Shown piece after piece: positions 1-7,275 of a stretch of 20,261 bases of DNA. A model generated the notes under the pieces. It was not told the DNA's origin and did no database searches. It saw only the letters and a program-made list of their open reading frames with translations. The stretch is from Actinomycetospora sp. GTDB lineage: Bacteria > Actinomycetota > Actinomycetes > Mycobacteriales > Pseudonocardiaceae. A program made the translations under genes and the position numbers. The stretch lies in the NCBI GenBank assembly GCA_025925615.1, contig JAICLN010000021.1, positions 1-20,261 on the forward strand, given 5' to 3'. The first letter of the stretch is position 1; every line of letters begins with the position of its first letter.

Positions 1-1072
1 CCAGGCCGAGCTCGACCATGTCGTCGAAGACCCGCTGGTCGGCGGCCGCGGCGCGCAGGCCGGCGTCGAGCACCGGCGTGCTGCGGCTCAGGGTCCCGGC
101 CGCGGCGGTGTGGCGCAGGTGGGGGAAGAGGTGGGCCCGGGCGTCCCGCGCGTAGCGGCGTCCCGCGGTGGCGGGTCGGCCCTCGACCAGCGCCCGGGCG
201 GCGGCCCGCCCGGCGGCGATCCCCGTGGCGACGGCATAGTAGATCCCCTCGCCCGTCATCGGGTTGACGAGACCGGCCGCGTCGCCGACGAGCAGCACCC
301 GGCCGCTCGGCGGCCGCCAGCGCAGGCCCGACAACGGCAGGTGGTGACCCCGCCAGTCCGTGGCGTCGCGGGTGGCGCCGGGCAGCAGGTCCTCGAGGTG
401 GCCGATCAGCTCGGCCTTGCCCGGGGCGGGCCCGCCGCCGAGCACCTCGCCGTACCCGACGTTGGCCAGTCCGTCGCCGCGGTCGAACGACCACGCGTAC
501 GACGGCTGGCGCTCCGTGCCGAACACGATCACCTGGGCGTCCGCCCGCTCCGGGGTGACGGGCGCGTACCCGCGCAGCGCCAGCGCGGTGGTCCCCGAGG
601 GTCGTCCGAGCCGACGGCGCACCACCGAGCGGGCTCCGTCCGCGCCGACGACGACGGGTGCGGTGATCCGGCCGTCCAGGGTCACGCCGTCGCCGAGCGC
701 CAGGTCGCGGACCCGGTGGCGCAGCAGCACGGCACCCGCCGCCCGCGCCGCGTCGACCAGGCGGGCGTCGAGGACCCGGCGGGGCACGACGTACGAGGGG
801 CGCGCCATCGTGCGCTCGGCGCCGTGCCCGCCGCGGTCGAGGCGCAGCCGCGCCACCGGCACCCGGTCGTCGAGCAGGCCGGAGACCCCGACCTCGGCGA
901 GCCGGTCGAGCACGTGCGGGGCGACGCCGTCCCCGCAGGCCGTGTCGCGGGGGAAGTCGTCCCGGTCGAGCAGTGCCACGCGCAGTCCCGGTTCGGCGTG
1001 CAGCGCGCCGAGCGCGGCCGCCGCACCGGCGGGTCCGGCGCCGACCACGGCGAGGTCGTAAATCTCCATCAT
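1..1072 (-). CDS. Geranylgeranyl reductase family FAD-dependent oxidoreductase (3' end outside window)
   Basis: Seen: translation of the minus strand from ATG at 1072 stays open for about 357 codons and leaves the window at base 1. It opens with the FAD-binding Rossmann motif GAGPAG (residues 11-16). It also has the family-like segment YAWSFDRGDGLANVGYG in its middle and a second FAD motif, GDAAGLVNPMTGEGIYYA, around residue 280. Known: such flavoproteins saturate prenyl chains (geranylgeranyl groups, archaeal lipids, menaquinone side chains) using NADPH or another reductant. Its start overlaps the stop of the upstream UbiA-type gene as ATGA, so the two are probably translationally coupled and act on the same isoprenoid. 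Inference: reduction of a prenyl tail, perhaps of menaquinone. The substrate cannot be read from sequence, and related halogenase or hydroxylase flavoproteins are a weaker alternative. Confidence 0.88.
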   Translation of the reverse strand, partial: MMEIYDLAVVGAGPAGAAAALGALHAEPGLRVALLDRDDFPRDTACGDGVAPHVLDRLAEVGVSGLLDDRVPVARLRLDRGGHGAERTMARPSYVVPRRVLDARLVDAARAAGAVLLRHRVRDLALGDGVTLDGRITAPVVVGADGARSVVRRRLGRPSGTTALALRGYAPVTPERADAQVIVFGTERQPSYAWSFDRGDGLANVGYGEVLGGGPAPGKAELIGHLEDLLPGATRDATDWRGHHLPLSGLRWRPPSGRVLLVGDAAGLVNPMTGEGIYYAVATGIAAGRAAARALVEGRPATAGRRYARDARAHLFPHLRHTAAAGTLSRSTPVLDAGLRAAAADQRVFDDMVELGL

Positions 1073-1893
1073 GCGGCGGCCACGAGCAGGACGACGTCGA
1101 GCACCGCCACCGCCATCGCCGCGCGGAAGGGCCCGTGGCCCCGCCCGACGAGCGCGACCACGGCGAGGACCCCGACCGCTCCCAGCACGGCCCACATCCA
1201 GGGCGCCGGACCGCCCGCCGGACCGAGCGCGGCGAGGAGCGAGGCGAGGACGAGCAGCCCGGCGGCCAGCGGTCGCGCCGTCCGCTCCCCGAGCCGGTGC
1301 GGCAGCCCGCGGACCCCGGTGTGCAGGTCGTCGGCGAGGTCGGGCAGCGCGTTGAGCAGGTGCGCGCCGACACCGAGGGCCGCGCCGGCGGCGAGCATCC
1401 ACCACGGCGGCCATGCCGCAATCGGCGCGGCGAGGGTGACGACCGCCGGGAGCGTCCCGAAGGTGACCGCGTAGGGCAGCCAGGACAGCGCCGTGCGCTT
1501 GAGCCCGAGGTTGTAGGCCTGGCCGGACGCGATGCCGAGCACGAGGAGCACGAGGCCGCTACGCCAGCCGGCCGCGAACGCCAGCACGACGCACACGAGA
1601 GCGGCGACCGCCAGGGCCCGGACGACGGCGCCGGTGCTCACCCGCCCGGTCGCCAGCGGCTTGTCCGCGCGCCCGACGGTCCGGTCGCGCCCGGCGTCGA
1701 GGAGGTCGTTGGCCCACCCGATCGTCAGGTGCCCGCTCAACACGGCCAGCGTCACGACGACGGTGGTGGTGGCCGGGAGCCCGGCGGCGACGGCCAGCAG
1801 GGCGGCGACCGTCGCGACGACGACCGCGGGAGCCGGGTGGGCGGCCCGGACGAGGTCCGCGGCTCGCGGGACAGCCGGCGCCGGTGTGCTCAT
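1069..1893 (-). CDS. UbiA family prenyltransferase
   Basis: 274 residues from ATG at 1893. The protein is rich in membrane segments (about seven or eight hydrophobic stretches). It has the first Asp-rich UbiA motif, NDLLDAGRD (N62, D63, D66, D70), and a second one, PDLADD (D185, D188, D189). Between them are the typical RADKPLATGRVS and YNLGLKRTALSWLPY segments. Known: UbiA enzymes transfer a polyprenyl group from its diphosphate onto an aromatic or other acceptor within the membrane, with Mg2+ held by the two Asp motifs. The stop codon lies inside the start of the downstream geranylgeranyl-reductase-type gene, so they form a two-gene operon. The 1894-1986 gap separates it from the divergent PPK2 gene and should hold the promoter, though I see no convincing -35/-10 pair. 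Which acceptor is used is unknown; it is not a clear match to MenA or to heme O synthase. Confidence 0.85.
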   Translation of the reverse strand: MSTPAPAVPRAADLVRAAHPAPAVVVATVAALLAVAAGLPATTTVVVTLAVLSGHLTIGWANDLLDAGRDRTVGRADKPLATGRVSTGAVVRALAVAALVCVVLAFAAGWRSGLVLLVLGIASGQAYNLGLKRTALSWLPYAVTFGTLPAVVTLAAPIAAWPPWWMLAAGAALGVGAHLLNALPDLADDLHTGVRGLPHRLGERTARPLAAGLLVLASLLAALGPAGGPAPWMWAVLGAVGVLAVVALVGRGHGPFRAAMAVAVLDVVLLVAAA

Positions 1894-1986
1894 GACCCAT
1901 CCGGTGTCCCCGCCTGGGCGGCGCCTCACACGCGACGCGCGGCGCGGGGCGTGGTGGACGGATCGCGGTCCTGGCACGGTGAGCGC

Positions 1987-2751
1987 GTGGCCCGGTTGGA
2001 CGAGGTGGACCTGTCGGCACGGCTGTCCAAGGAGCAGGGGGCCACCCAGCTGGCTGCGGCCCAGCAACGCCTGGTGCACCTGCGGCTGCTGCTGGGCGGA
2101 CAGATCGGGCCGGGTCGGATCGGCCCCCCGCTGCTCGTCCTGTTCGAGGGCTGGGACGCCTCCGGCAAGGGCGGCGCCATCAAGCGGTTGGTCGGCCCAC
2201 TCGATCCGCGCCACGTGCGCGTGGTCCAGTTCGCCGCCCCGACCCCCGACGAGCTGCGCCACCACTTCCTGTGGCGGTTCTGGCCGACGCTGCCGGGCTG
2301 GGGCGGGATGGCCGTGCTGGACCGGACCTGGTACGGCCGCGTCCTCGTCGAGCGGGTCGAGGGGTTCGCCACCGAGGAGGCGTGGGAGCGCGCCTACTCC
2401 GAGATCGTCGACCTGGAGACGACCCTGGCGGCCGAGGGCGCCGTCGTCGTCAAGTTCTTCCTGCACCTGTCCCCGGACGAGCAGCTGGCGCGGTTCCGGT
2501 CGCGGGAGAAGGACCCGTACCGGGCCTGGAAGCTCACCGCGGAGGACTGGCGCAACCGCGACCGCCGGCCCGACTACGAGGCCGCCATCGAGGAGATGCT
2601 GCGGCGCACCGAGTCGTCGGCCGCCCCGTGGCACGTGGTCGCGGCCGAGGACAAGCGCTGGGCCCGGGTCGACGTCGTGCGCACGGTGTGCACGGCGATC
2701 GAGTCCGCGCTGACGGCCCGGGGCATCGACCCCGATCCGCCCGCGCTCTAG
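1987..2751 (+). CDS. Polyphosphate kinase 2 (PPK2) family protein
   Basis: 254 residues. A short helical N-terminus is followed by a P-loop kinase core: Walker A FEGWDASGKGG (about residues 53-63), the segment LRHHFLWRFW, Walker B region LDRTWYGRVLVERVEGF (111-127), and the lid segment KDPYRAWKLTAEDWRNR. All are hallmarks of PPK2. Known: PPK2 enzymes transfer phosphate between inorganic polyphosphate and nucleotides (NDP or NMP), in the cytoplasm. The subclass (NDP- versus AMP-preferring) is not certain; the WDASGKGG and lid sequences recall polyphosphate:AMP phosphotransferases. The start is uncertain: GTG at 1987 is chosen because the family's N-terminus begins near there, but in-frame GTGs at 1951 and 1954 are possible and none has a strong ribosome binding site. 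It is divergent from the UbiA-type gene. Confidence 0.9.
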   Translation: MARLDEVDLSARLSKEQGATQLAAAQQRLVHLRLLLGGQIGPGRIGPPLLVLFEGWDASGKGGAIKRLVGPLDPRHVRVVQFAAPTPDELRHHFLWRFWPTLPGWGGMAVLDRTWYGRVLVERVEGFATEEAWERAYSEIVDLETTLAAEGAVVVKFFLHLSPDEQLARFRSREKDPYRAWKLTAEDWRNRDRRPDYEAAIEEMLRRTESSAAPWHVVAAEDKRWARVDVVRTVCTAIESALTARGIDPDPPAL

Positions 2752-2835
2752 CGGGACAGCGGGCGCGTCCGCGACGCAGACGTCAACGGTACGGCGAGCT
2801 CTACGCGACCGCCGGACGAAGGGCGGTCCCGGCGG

Positions 2836-2841
2836 TACTCT
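2836..2841 (+). promoter_or_regulatory. Candidate -10 element of a leaderless transcript
   Basis: The hexamer TACTCT lies eight bases before the GTG start of the next small gene, and no Shine-Dalgarno sequence precedes that GTG. This spacing would put the transcript's 5' end on or next to the start codon. No clear -35 box is visible. Inference only. Confidence 0.3.
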
Positions 2842-2849
2842 CCGACGCC

Positions 2850-3254
2850 GTGACCTCGTTCTTCGTGCCCGGCGCCGACCCCGACGACGCCGAGGGCCGG
2901 TACGTCGAGCTCGCCGGCATGGTCGAGCTCGACGTGCCGCCGCCGGCCGCCCGGGTCCGGTCCCTGCGGTTCACCCAGGACGCCGAGATGTGGAGCGCCA
3001 CGGTCGGCGAGTACCTGACGGGGCACCTGGCGTCCGGCCGCGGCGGGCGGGTGTCGCGGACCTCCGACCCCCGCTCACCGCACACCCGGCGGGTCTCCGA
3101 TCCCGCCACCGTCCAGGCGATCTTCGACGCCGGCGAGGTCTACCTGATCCTGACCGACGCGCCCCCGGTCGGGAACGTCGGCGACTCGACCTGGGCGAAC
3201 CCGGTACGGGTCACGCCGCGCCTCGCCCGGGACGTCCGCCGCTTCGACGAGTGA
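2850..3254 (+). CDS. Conserved protein of unknown function, 134 aa
   Basis: A small soluble protein starting at GTG 2850. I recognise the general pattern of a widespread bacterial family of unknown function: an FxVPGA-type N-terminus, a central WSATVGEYLTG segment (about residues 48-58), a SDPATVQAIF segment (about 83-92), and a C-terminal VYLILTD...NVGDSTWANPV segment. There are no transmembrane segments, signal peptide or catalytic motifs I can name. It stands alone, 98 bases after the PPK2 gene; the 244 bases behind it (3255-3498) hold no evident gene. A -10-like TACTCT directly before the GTG suggests a leaderless mRNA. Codon usage matches its neighbours, supporting a real gene. No function should be assigned. 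Confidence 0.72.
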   Translation: MTSFFVPGADPDDAEGRYVELAGMVELDVPPPAARVRSLRFTQDAEMWSATVGEYLTGHLASGRGGRVSRTSDPRSPHTRRVSDPATVQAIFDAGEVYLILTDAPPVGNVGDSTWANPVRVTPRLARDVRRFDE

Positions 3255-3498
3255 GGCTCGGCGTCCTCGGCCCGTCGGGCGACAGAAACCCGCGACGTGA
3301 TCGCGCTGCGGGCGTATACCTGCCCCCGGATGACCTCGGGCGCACCATCACCGGGACCAACTTCGTTCGGCGGGGCGCGGGACCGGTAACTCCGAGGTCC
3401 ACGACGACGACAGGGTGACGATCCGCGTTGCCCTCCAGCCAGTGGGGGCCCGCGGCGCCGGAGGAGCGGGGACCTGCTCCGCGCACAGTGGGGGGCCG

Positions 3499-3936
3499 AT
3501 GGCGATCAGCCTGACCGTCACGTCGACCGGATTGCGCGTCCGGCTCACCAGGGCCGATCCGGTCGCCGCGGGCACCCGCGGGCTGGACGTGCCCTTCGGG
3601 CGCATCGTCGGGTCCCGGGTCATGACCCGCCAGGACGCCGTCGCGTCGAGCCCGCACCTCCCCTGTCCCGGACTGTGGTGGCCCGGGCGGCTCCGCACCG
3701 GGTCGTGGGGGATCGGCGACCGCCGTCAGCTCTGGGCGGTGCGCCGCGGGTCCGTCGTCGTGGTCGTCTACCTGTCGGGCCGACCGTTCCACCGCTTGGT
3801 CGTGGAGGTCGAGGAGCCGACGCGGATGCACCGCCGCATCGAGGCGGCACTGCTGCACAGCAAGACGACGGCCGCCCGGCAGTCGCTGCGCGGCGGCCCA
3901 CGCGTGACCGACGCGAGGTGCGACGAGGGTTCCTGA
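3499..3936 (+). CDS. Hypothetical protein, possible PH-like fold, 145 aa
   Basis: ATG at 3499 follows a G-rich stretch (3489-3496) that can act as a ribosome binding site; an in-frame GTG at 3415 would add 28 residues of low-complexity Gly/Ala sequence and is less likely. The protein has alternating hydrophobic strands. Its middle, LPCPGLWWPGRLRTGSWGIG (about residues 54-73), is followed by RRQLWAVRRGSVVVVVYL and FHRLVVEVEEP. This is the pattern of bacterial PH-like domain proteins, in which a glycine/proline-rich loop precedes strands ending in 'RLVVEVEDP'. I base that on resemblance, not on a search. The C-terminal 25 residues look disordered. No catalytic residues or membrane segments are evident. 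Function unknown. Confidence 0.6.
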   Translation: MAISLTVTSTGLRVRLTRADPVAAGTRGLDVPFGRIVGSRVMTRQDAVASSPHLPCPGLWWPGRLRTGSWGIGDRRQLWAVRRGSVVVVVYLSGRPFHRLVVEVEEPTRMHRRIEAALLHSKTTAARQSLRGGPRVTDARCDEGS

Positions 3937-4038
3937 CGGTCGGCGCCCGATTCCTTCCGCACGTCGCGCGGGTCTACACGTCGGGAGGCGCCGCGCACCG
4001 GGCCGGTCGCCGACGACCCGGGAGAGGCAGACCCCTCC

Positions 4039-5031
4039 ATGAGCGTTCCGGCGACCATGCGCGCCCTGCAGCAGGAATCCCACGACGGCCCCCATGACAT
4101 GCACCTGACCACCGACGCGAGCGTGCCGAGTCCCGGGCCCGGCGAGGTCCTGGTCCGCGTCACCGCGGCGGGCGTCAACTTCGCGGACCTCTCGCAGGCC
4201 CGCGGCACGTTCCGCGACGGTCCGCGGCCGCCCTACGTGGCCGGCTTCGAGGCCGCCGGCGAGATCGTCGCGGCGGGGGAGACGGAGACCGGCCCACCGC
4301 ACGGGACCCACGTCGTCGGCGTGGGGAGCGGCGCGTTCGCCGAGTACGCCGTGCTGCCCGCCGCGGCGGCGATCCCGGTGCCCCCGGGCTGGACGGACCA
4401 GCAGGCGCTGGGCCTCGCCGTGAACTGGCCGACCGCGCTGGCCGTGCTCAAGCCGCTGGGCGGTGTCGCCGCCGGGCAGACCGTGCTGGTCGGGGCCGCC
4501 GCCGGGGCCACCGGACAGGCCGCGGTCACGCTGGCGAAGCACTACGGCGCGACGGTCATCGCCGCCGCCTCGCCGGGCAAGCACGAGACGGTCCGGGCTC
4601 TGGGCGCCGACCACGTCCTGGACTCCCGCGGTGACGGCCTCCTGGACGAGGTTCACCGCCTGACCGGCGGCGCCGGGGTGGACCTGGTGCTGGAGTCGGC
4701 CGGTGGAGCCGGGTTCGCGACGAGCCTGGCCACCGCCCGACGGGTCACCGGACGCGTCGTCGTCTACGGCCTCGCGGGTGGGGACGCTTCGGTCAGCGCC
4801 TGGGACCTCGTGTACCGCCACCAGGTCCACGTCGTCGGCTTCAACGTCGGCGTCCTGCTCCAGGCCGCACCGCAGGTCTTCGGCGAGGTCATGGGCGAGC
4901 TGTTCGCGCTCGTCGCCGCGGGCGTGGTCGGCCCGGGCCGGCCCACGGCGTACGACCTGATCGACGGCCCGAAGGCCCTCATGGACCTGGAGGCCCGGGC
5001 CACCACCGGCAAACTGGTCCTGCTGCCCTGA
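4039..5031 (+). CDS. Zinc-independent NADPH:quinone oxidoreductase family protein (MDR superfamily)
   Basis: 330 residues, preceded by a good ribosome binding site (GGAGAGG at 4020-4026). Residues 1-125 form the GroES-like domain with GPGEVLVRVTAAGVNFADL and PYVAGFEAAGEIVAAG. A Rossmann NAD(P)H domain follows, with VLVGAAAGATGQAAVTLAK (about 149-167). The catalytic and structural zinc cysteines of classical alcohol dehydrogenases are absent, which places it in the quinone oxidoreductase/enoyl reductase branch. Known: these cytoplasmic enzymes reduce quinones or activated alkenes using NADPH. The physiological substrate is not deducible. The gene ends 29 bases before the sigma factor gene on the same strand, so the two may be cotranscribed. 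Confidence 0.9.
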   Translation: MSVPATMRALQQESHDGPHDMHLTTDASVPSPGPGEVLVRVTAAGVNFADLSQARGTFRDGPRPPYVAGFEAAGEIVAAGETETGPPHGTHVVGVGSGAFAEYAVLPAAAAIPVPPGWTDQQALGLAVNWPTALAVLKPLGGVAAGQTVLVGAAAGATGQAAVTLAKHYGATVIAAASPGKHETVRALGADHVLDSRGDGLLDEVHRLTGGAGVDLVLESAGGAGFATSLATARRVTGRVVVYGLAGGDASVSAWDLVYRHQVHVVGFNVGVLLQAAPQVFGEVMGELFALVAAGVVGPGRPTAYDLIDGPKALMDLEARATTGKLVLLP

Positions 5032-5060
5032 CCGATCGCCCGACCAGCCGGAGATGCTGC

Positions 5061-6053
5061 ATGCCGGACGTCCTCGCCGACGCGGGCCGCGACGGGTTCG
5101 TCGCCGAGACCGAGCGGTTCCGCCGGGAACTGCTGGCGCACTGCTACCGCATGGTCGGCTCGGCGCACGACGCCGAGGACCTGGTGCAGGAGACCTACCT
5201 GCGGGCATGGCGTTCCTATCCGCGCTTCGAGGGCCGGGCGTCGGTCCGGTCGTGGCTCCACACCATCGCCACCAACGTCTGCCTGACGGCGACGACACCG
5301 CGCCCGATCCGGGTGCTGCCCTCGGGCCTGGCGGGGCCGGACGACGGGGCCGACCGTGCGCCGGGCCCGCTCGCGCCGGGGGAGGCGTCGTGGCTGGAAC
5401 CGCTGCCGGACGCCTGGATCACCCCCTCGGCCGAGGACCCGGCCGCCGTGGTCCTCGGGCGCGAGTCGCTGCGGCTGGCACTGATCGCCAGCCTCCAGCA
5501 CCTGCCCGCCCGCCAGCGCGCGATCTTCCTGCTGCGCGACGTGCGGGCGTTCTCGGCGGCCGAGACCGCCGAGGGCCTCGCCACCACCGTCGCGGCGGTC
5601 AAGAGCGGTCTGCAGCGGGCCCGGGCCCGCCTGGGGGAACGGGACGCGGGGCCCGCGGACCTGCTCGAGCCGACCGACGAGCGGGCCCAGGCGCTCCTCG
5701 CGGGCTACGTCGCGGCCTTCGAGCGCTCCGACGCGGGCCTGTTGGAACAGGTGCTGCGCGTCGACGCCACGCTGGAGGCGACCCCGTTCGGCGACTGGCA
5801 GTCCGGCCGGGCCGCGTGCATCCACGTGCTCGACGCGTACGTGCTGGGCACGCCGGGCGACTGGCGGATGCTCCCGACGACCGCCAACGGCCAGCCGGCC
5901 GCGGTCGTCTACCACCGGGACCCGGGCGGCACGCTGCGGGCCGACGGCGTCGTCGTCCTGGCCGCCACCGCCACGGGCGTCGCGCGCGTGGTCAAGTTCC
6001 ACGATCCCGCGCTGGTCGAGGCGTTCGGGTTCCCGGAGGTGCTCGAGCGCTGA
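5061..6053 (+). CDS. ECF sigma factor with C-terminal SnoaL-like domain (SigG/TIGR02960-like)
   Basis: 330 residues from ATG 5061, with CCGGAG seven bases upstream. Region sigma-2 is at about residues 17-75 (HCYRMVGSAHDAEDLVQETYLRAWR...SWLHTIATNVCL). A variable linker contains WLEPLPDAWI, typical of the SigG/TIGR02960 group. Region sigma-4 is at about 135-192 (LQHLPARQRAIFLLRDV...TVAAVKSGLQRARARL), followed by about 125 residues of NTF2/SnoaL-like sequence (ALLAGYVAAFERSDAGLLEQVL...). Known: in such long ECF sigmas the C-terminal domain takes part in controlling activity, and a classical anti-sigma factor is often missing. None is seen here. It lies just downstream of the oxidoreductase gene. 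What activates it and its target promoters are unknown. Confidence 0.92.
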   Translation: MPDVLADAGRDGFVAETERFRRELLAHCYRMVGSAHDAEDLVQETYLRAWRSYPRFEGRASVRSWLHTIATNVCLTATTPRPIRVLPSGLAGPDDGADRAPGPLAPGEASWLEPLPDAWITPSAEDPAAVVLGRESLRLALIASLQHLPARQRAIFLLRDVRAFSAAETAEGLATTVAAVKSGLQRARARLGERDAGPADLLEPTDERAQALLAGYVAAFERSDAGLLEQVLRVDATLEATPFGDWQSGRAACIHVLDAYVLGTPGDWRMLPTTANGQPAAVVYHRDPGGTLRADGVVVLAATATGVARVVKFHDPALVEAFGFPEVLER

Positions 6054-6060
6054 GCGCGGC

Positions 6061-6153
6061 TCAGTGCAGCGCCGGTGCCTCGTGGCCGTCCGGGGCGTGG
6101 GCGCCGAGCTCGGCGTGGGCCCGCGTCGCGGCGTTGCCCCGATCTGCCGCTGT
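6061..6153 (-). pseudogene. Possible 3' remnant of a lost minus-strand gene
   Basis: Thirty minus-strand codons end at a TGA at 6061-6063 and are preceded in frame by another TGA (6154-6156). The peptide ends in AHAELGAHAPDGHEAPALH, and nearly every codon ends in G or C, as in real genes of this genome. No start codon or upstream continuation exists in the same frame. Inference: a truncated gene end left behind by deletion. The parent family cannot be identified, and chance GC bias is a plausible alternative. Confidence 0.3.
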
Positions 6154-6229
6154 TCAGGCTCCACCACCCGCGCCAGTTCCGACGCCGGCGGGACGTAACA
6201 GTCCGTGCCGCCCCGACGACGGCGTGATC

Positions 6230-6250
6230 ACAGAGCGGCTTCAGCTCTGT
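6230..6250. terminator. Small perfect inverted repeat, possible terminator or operator
   Basis: ACAGAGC (6230-6236) and GCTCTGT (6244-6250) are exact reverse complements around a 7-base loop. It lies about 180 bases after the sigma factor gene and 280 before the universal stress protein gene. There is no T-run, so intrinsic termination is uncertain. Confidence 0.25.
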
Positions 6251-6530
6251 CTCGGCGAGGACACGGCCCGTGGCGGGTCGGCGTCGGGTGGTGACATCGA
6301 GAAGGGCTCGGGCGCTGGTGCGCAGCATGTTCAGGATGGCCGCCGACTGCATCGACGTCTCGACGGAGGTCGTCGGTGCGGTCGGGATCGCGCTCCGGCG
6401 GGCCGGGCGACGGGCCCGGGACGCGATGGCGAGGACGTAGGCGGATCCGGCCGTCGGACCCCAGGGACCGGCTGATTCGCCTACGCTTCGGCGCTCGGGA
6501 AGATCGCGATCGATGGGGCGGGGAGAAGCC

Positions 6531-7001
6531 ATGGCGGAAGATGACCTGCTCGCTGCCGCAGCCGGAGGGATCGTCGTCGGCATGGACGACTCTCCCAGCG
6601 CCCGGGTGGCGTTGCGCCACGCCCTGCGGGAGGGCGTGCGACGGAACACGCAGGTCCTGGCGCTGGCCGTCTACCACTCGCAGGCCGCATGGGCACCGCA
6701 GGTGGCGAAGGTGCTCGACGAGGACCGGATCGTCGGGGAGGTCGGCAAGGCCGTCCAGCAGGTCGTCGACGAGGTCGTCGCCGAGGAGCGCGCGCAGGGG
6801 AACGAGGTGCCGCGGGTACGCGCCGGACTGCGGACCGGGGCACCCGCTGACGTGCTCTCCCGCGTGAGCCGCGAGGCGCAGTTGCTGGTCGTGGGGGACC
6901 GCGGCCGCGGGCCGCTGGCGAGCCGGCTGATCGGCTCGGTGGTCCTCGGCGTGGTCCTCAACGCCCAGTGCCCGGTGCTGGTCGTCCACCCCACCGACTG
7001 A
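6531..7001 (+). CDS. Universal stress protein (UspA family), ATP-binding type
   Basis: 156 residues, a single Usp domain. ATG 6531 is preferred over ATG 6513 because GGGGAG (about 6519-6525) sits at a proper distance from it. The N-terminal strand GIVVGMDDSPSARVALRHAL carries the conserved Asp. The C-terminus has the nucleotide-binding signature G-x2-G-x9-G-S (G122, G125, G135, S136; GDRGRGPLASRLIGS), predicting an ATP-binding Usp. Known: Usp proteins act in the cytoplasm in stress, dormancy and energy-limited states, but their precise action varies. It appears to be a single-gene unit; a -10-like TACGCT lies at 6482-6487. Confidence 0.93.
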   Translation: MAEDDLLAAAAGGIVVGMDDSPSARVALRHALREGVRRNTQVLALAVYHSQAAWAPQVAKVLDEDRIVGEVGKAVQQVVDEVVAEERAQGNEVPRVRAGLRTGAPADVLSRVSREAQLLVVGDRGRGPLASRLIGSVVLGVVLNAQCPVLVVHPTD

Positions 7002-7080
7002 TCGGCCGGACGACGGGTCGTCGCGGATCCGACGTCCATGTCCTCGAGTCCGGGTCCGGGTCCGGTCCGGCGCGAGACGT

Positions 7081-7105
7081 CGACTCGGAGCGGGAATTCG
7101 AGTCG
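7081..7105. terminator. Hairpin just downstream of the leftward tRNA gene
   Basis: CGACTCG (7081-7087) and CGAGTCG (7099-7105) are exact reverse complements with an 11-base loop. The hairpin begins six bases past the 3' end of the tRNA gene, in its direction of transcription. No U-tract follows, so it may be a processing structure rather than an intrinsic terminator. Confidence 0.35.
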
Positions 7106-7110
7106 GAATG

Positions 7111-7184
7111 TGCCCCCGGTGGGATTCGAACCCACACTGTACGGAGTTTGAGGCCGCTGACTCTGCCGATTGGTCTACGGGGGC
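7111..7184 (-). tRNA. tRNA with Leu CAA anticodon and a short variable loop
   Basis: The minus-strand cloverleaf is 74 nt. The acceptor stem GCCCCCG pairs perfectly with CGGGGGC, with discriminator A and no encoded CCA. The D arm is a 3-bp GAC/GTC stem with an 11-base loop containing GG, the form typical of tRNA-Leu. The anticodon loop is CTCAAAC, so the anticodon is CAA, reading UUG. The anticodon stem is imperfect: GCGGC against TCCGT has a G-U pair and a C-U mismatch next to the loop. The variable region is only five bases (ACAGT). The T arm GTGGG/CCCAC with TTCGAAT is perfect. Leu tRNAs normally have a long variable arm, so identity by anticodon alone should be treated with caution. Confidence 0.85.
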
Positions 7185-7275
7185 TTGCTACATCCGGACT
7201 ATCGAACCTCGCAACTGAGTCTAGCCACCCGCCGGGGCCCGACCGCGACCGGGCGTCGTATCCGGGAGGGTGTCG

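Larger units (their letters stand above)
6054..6530. other. 477-bp gap with decayed sequence
   Basis: No intact gene is recognisable. On the minus strand, 6061-6153 looks like the last codons of a lost gene (listed separately). A further minus-strand stretch, about 6160-6380, keeps a G/C-rich third-position pattern in one frame but resembles no family I know. A perfect 7-bp inverted repeat lies at 6230-6250. A -10-like TACGCT (6482-6487) before the universal stress protein gene may be its promoter. The mixture of frames with partial coding character fits a degraded locus better than a functional gene. Confidence 0.5.

Noticed and set aside
110..1474. Plus-strand open frame of 454 codons opposite the flavoprotein and UbiA genes
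   Set aside because: The minus strand gives clear FAD-binding and UbiA motifs; the plus-strand product is Arg/Pro/Gly-rich with no motif.
3380..3400. Inverted repeat GGACC/GGTCC with an 11-base spacer in the 3255-3498 gap
   Set aside because: Five-base arms in a GC-rich background are expected by chance; no promoter or regulator context supports it.
3211..5298. 695-codon minus-strand frame across the quinone oxidoreductase region
   Set aside because: A shadow of the plus-strand genes. The sequence is compositionally biased and has no recognisable domain, while the plus strand encodes clear families.
7018..7075. Short GGGTCC/GGTCC-type direct repeats downstream of the universal stress protein gene
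   Set aside because: Only a few imperfect copies of a 6-base GC-rich unit; within what base composition alone can produce.
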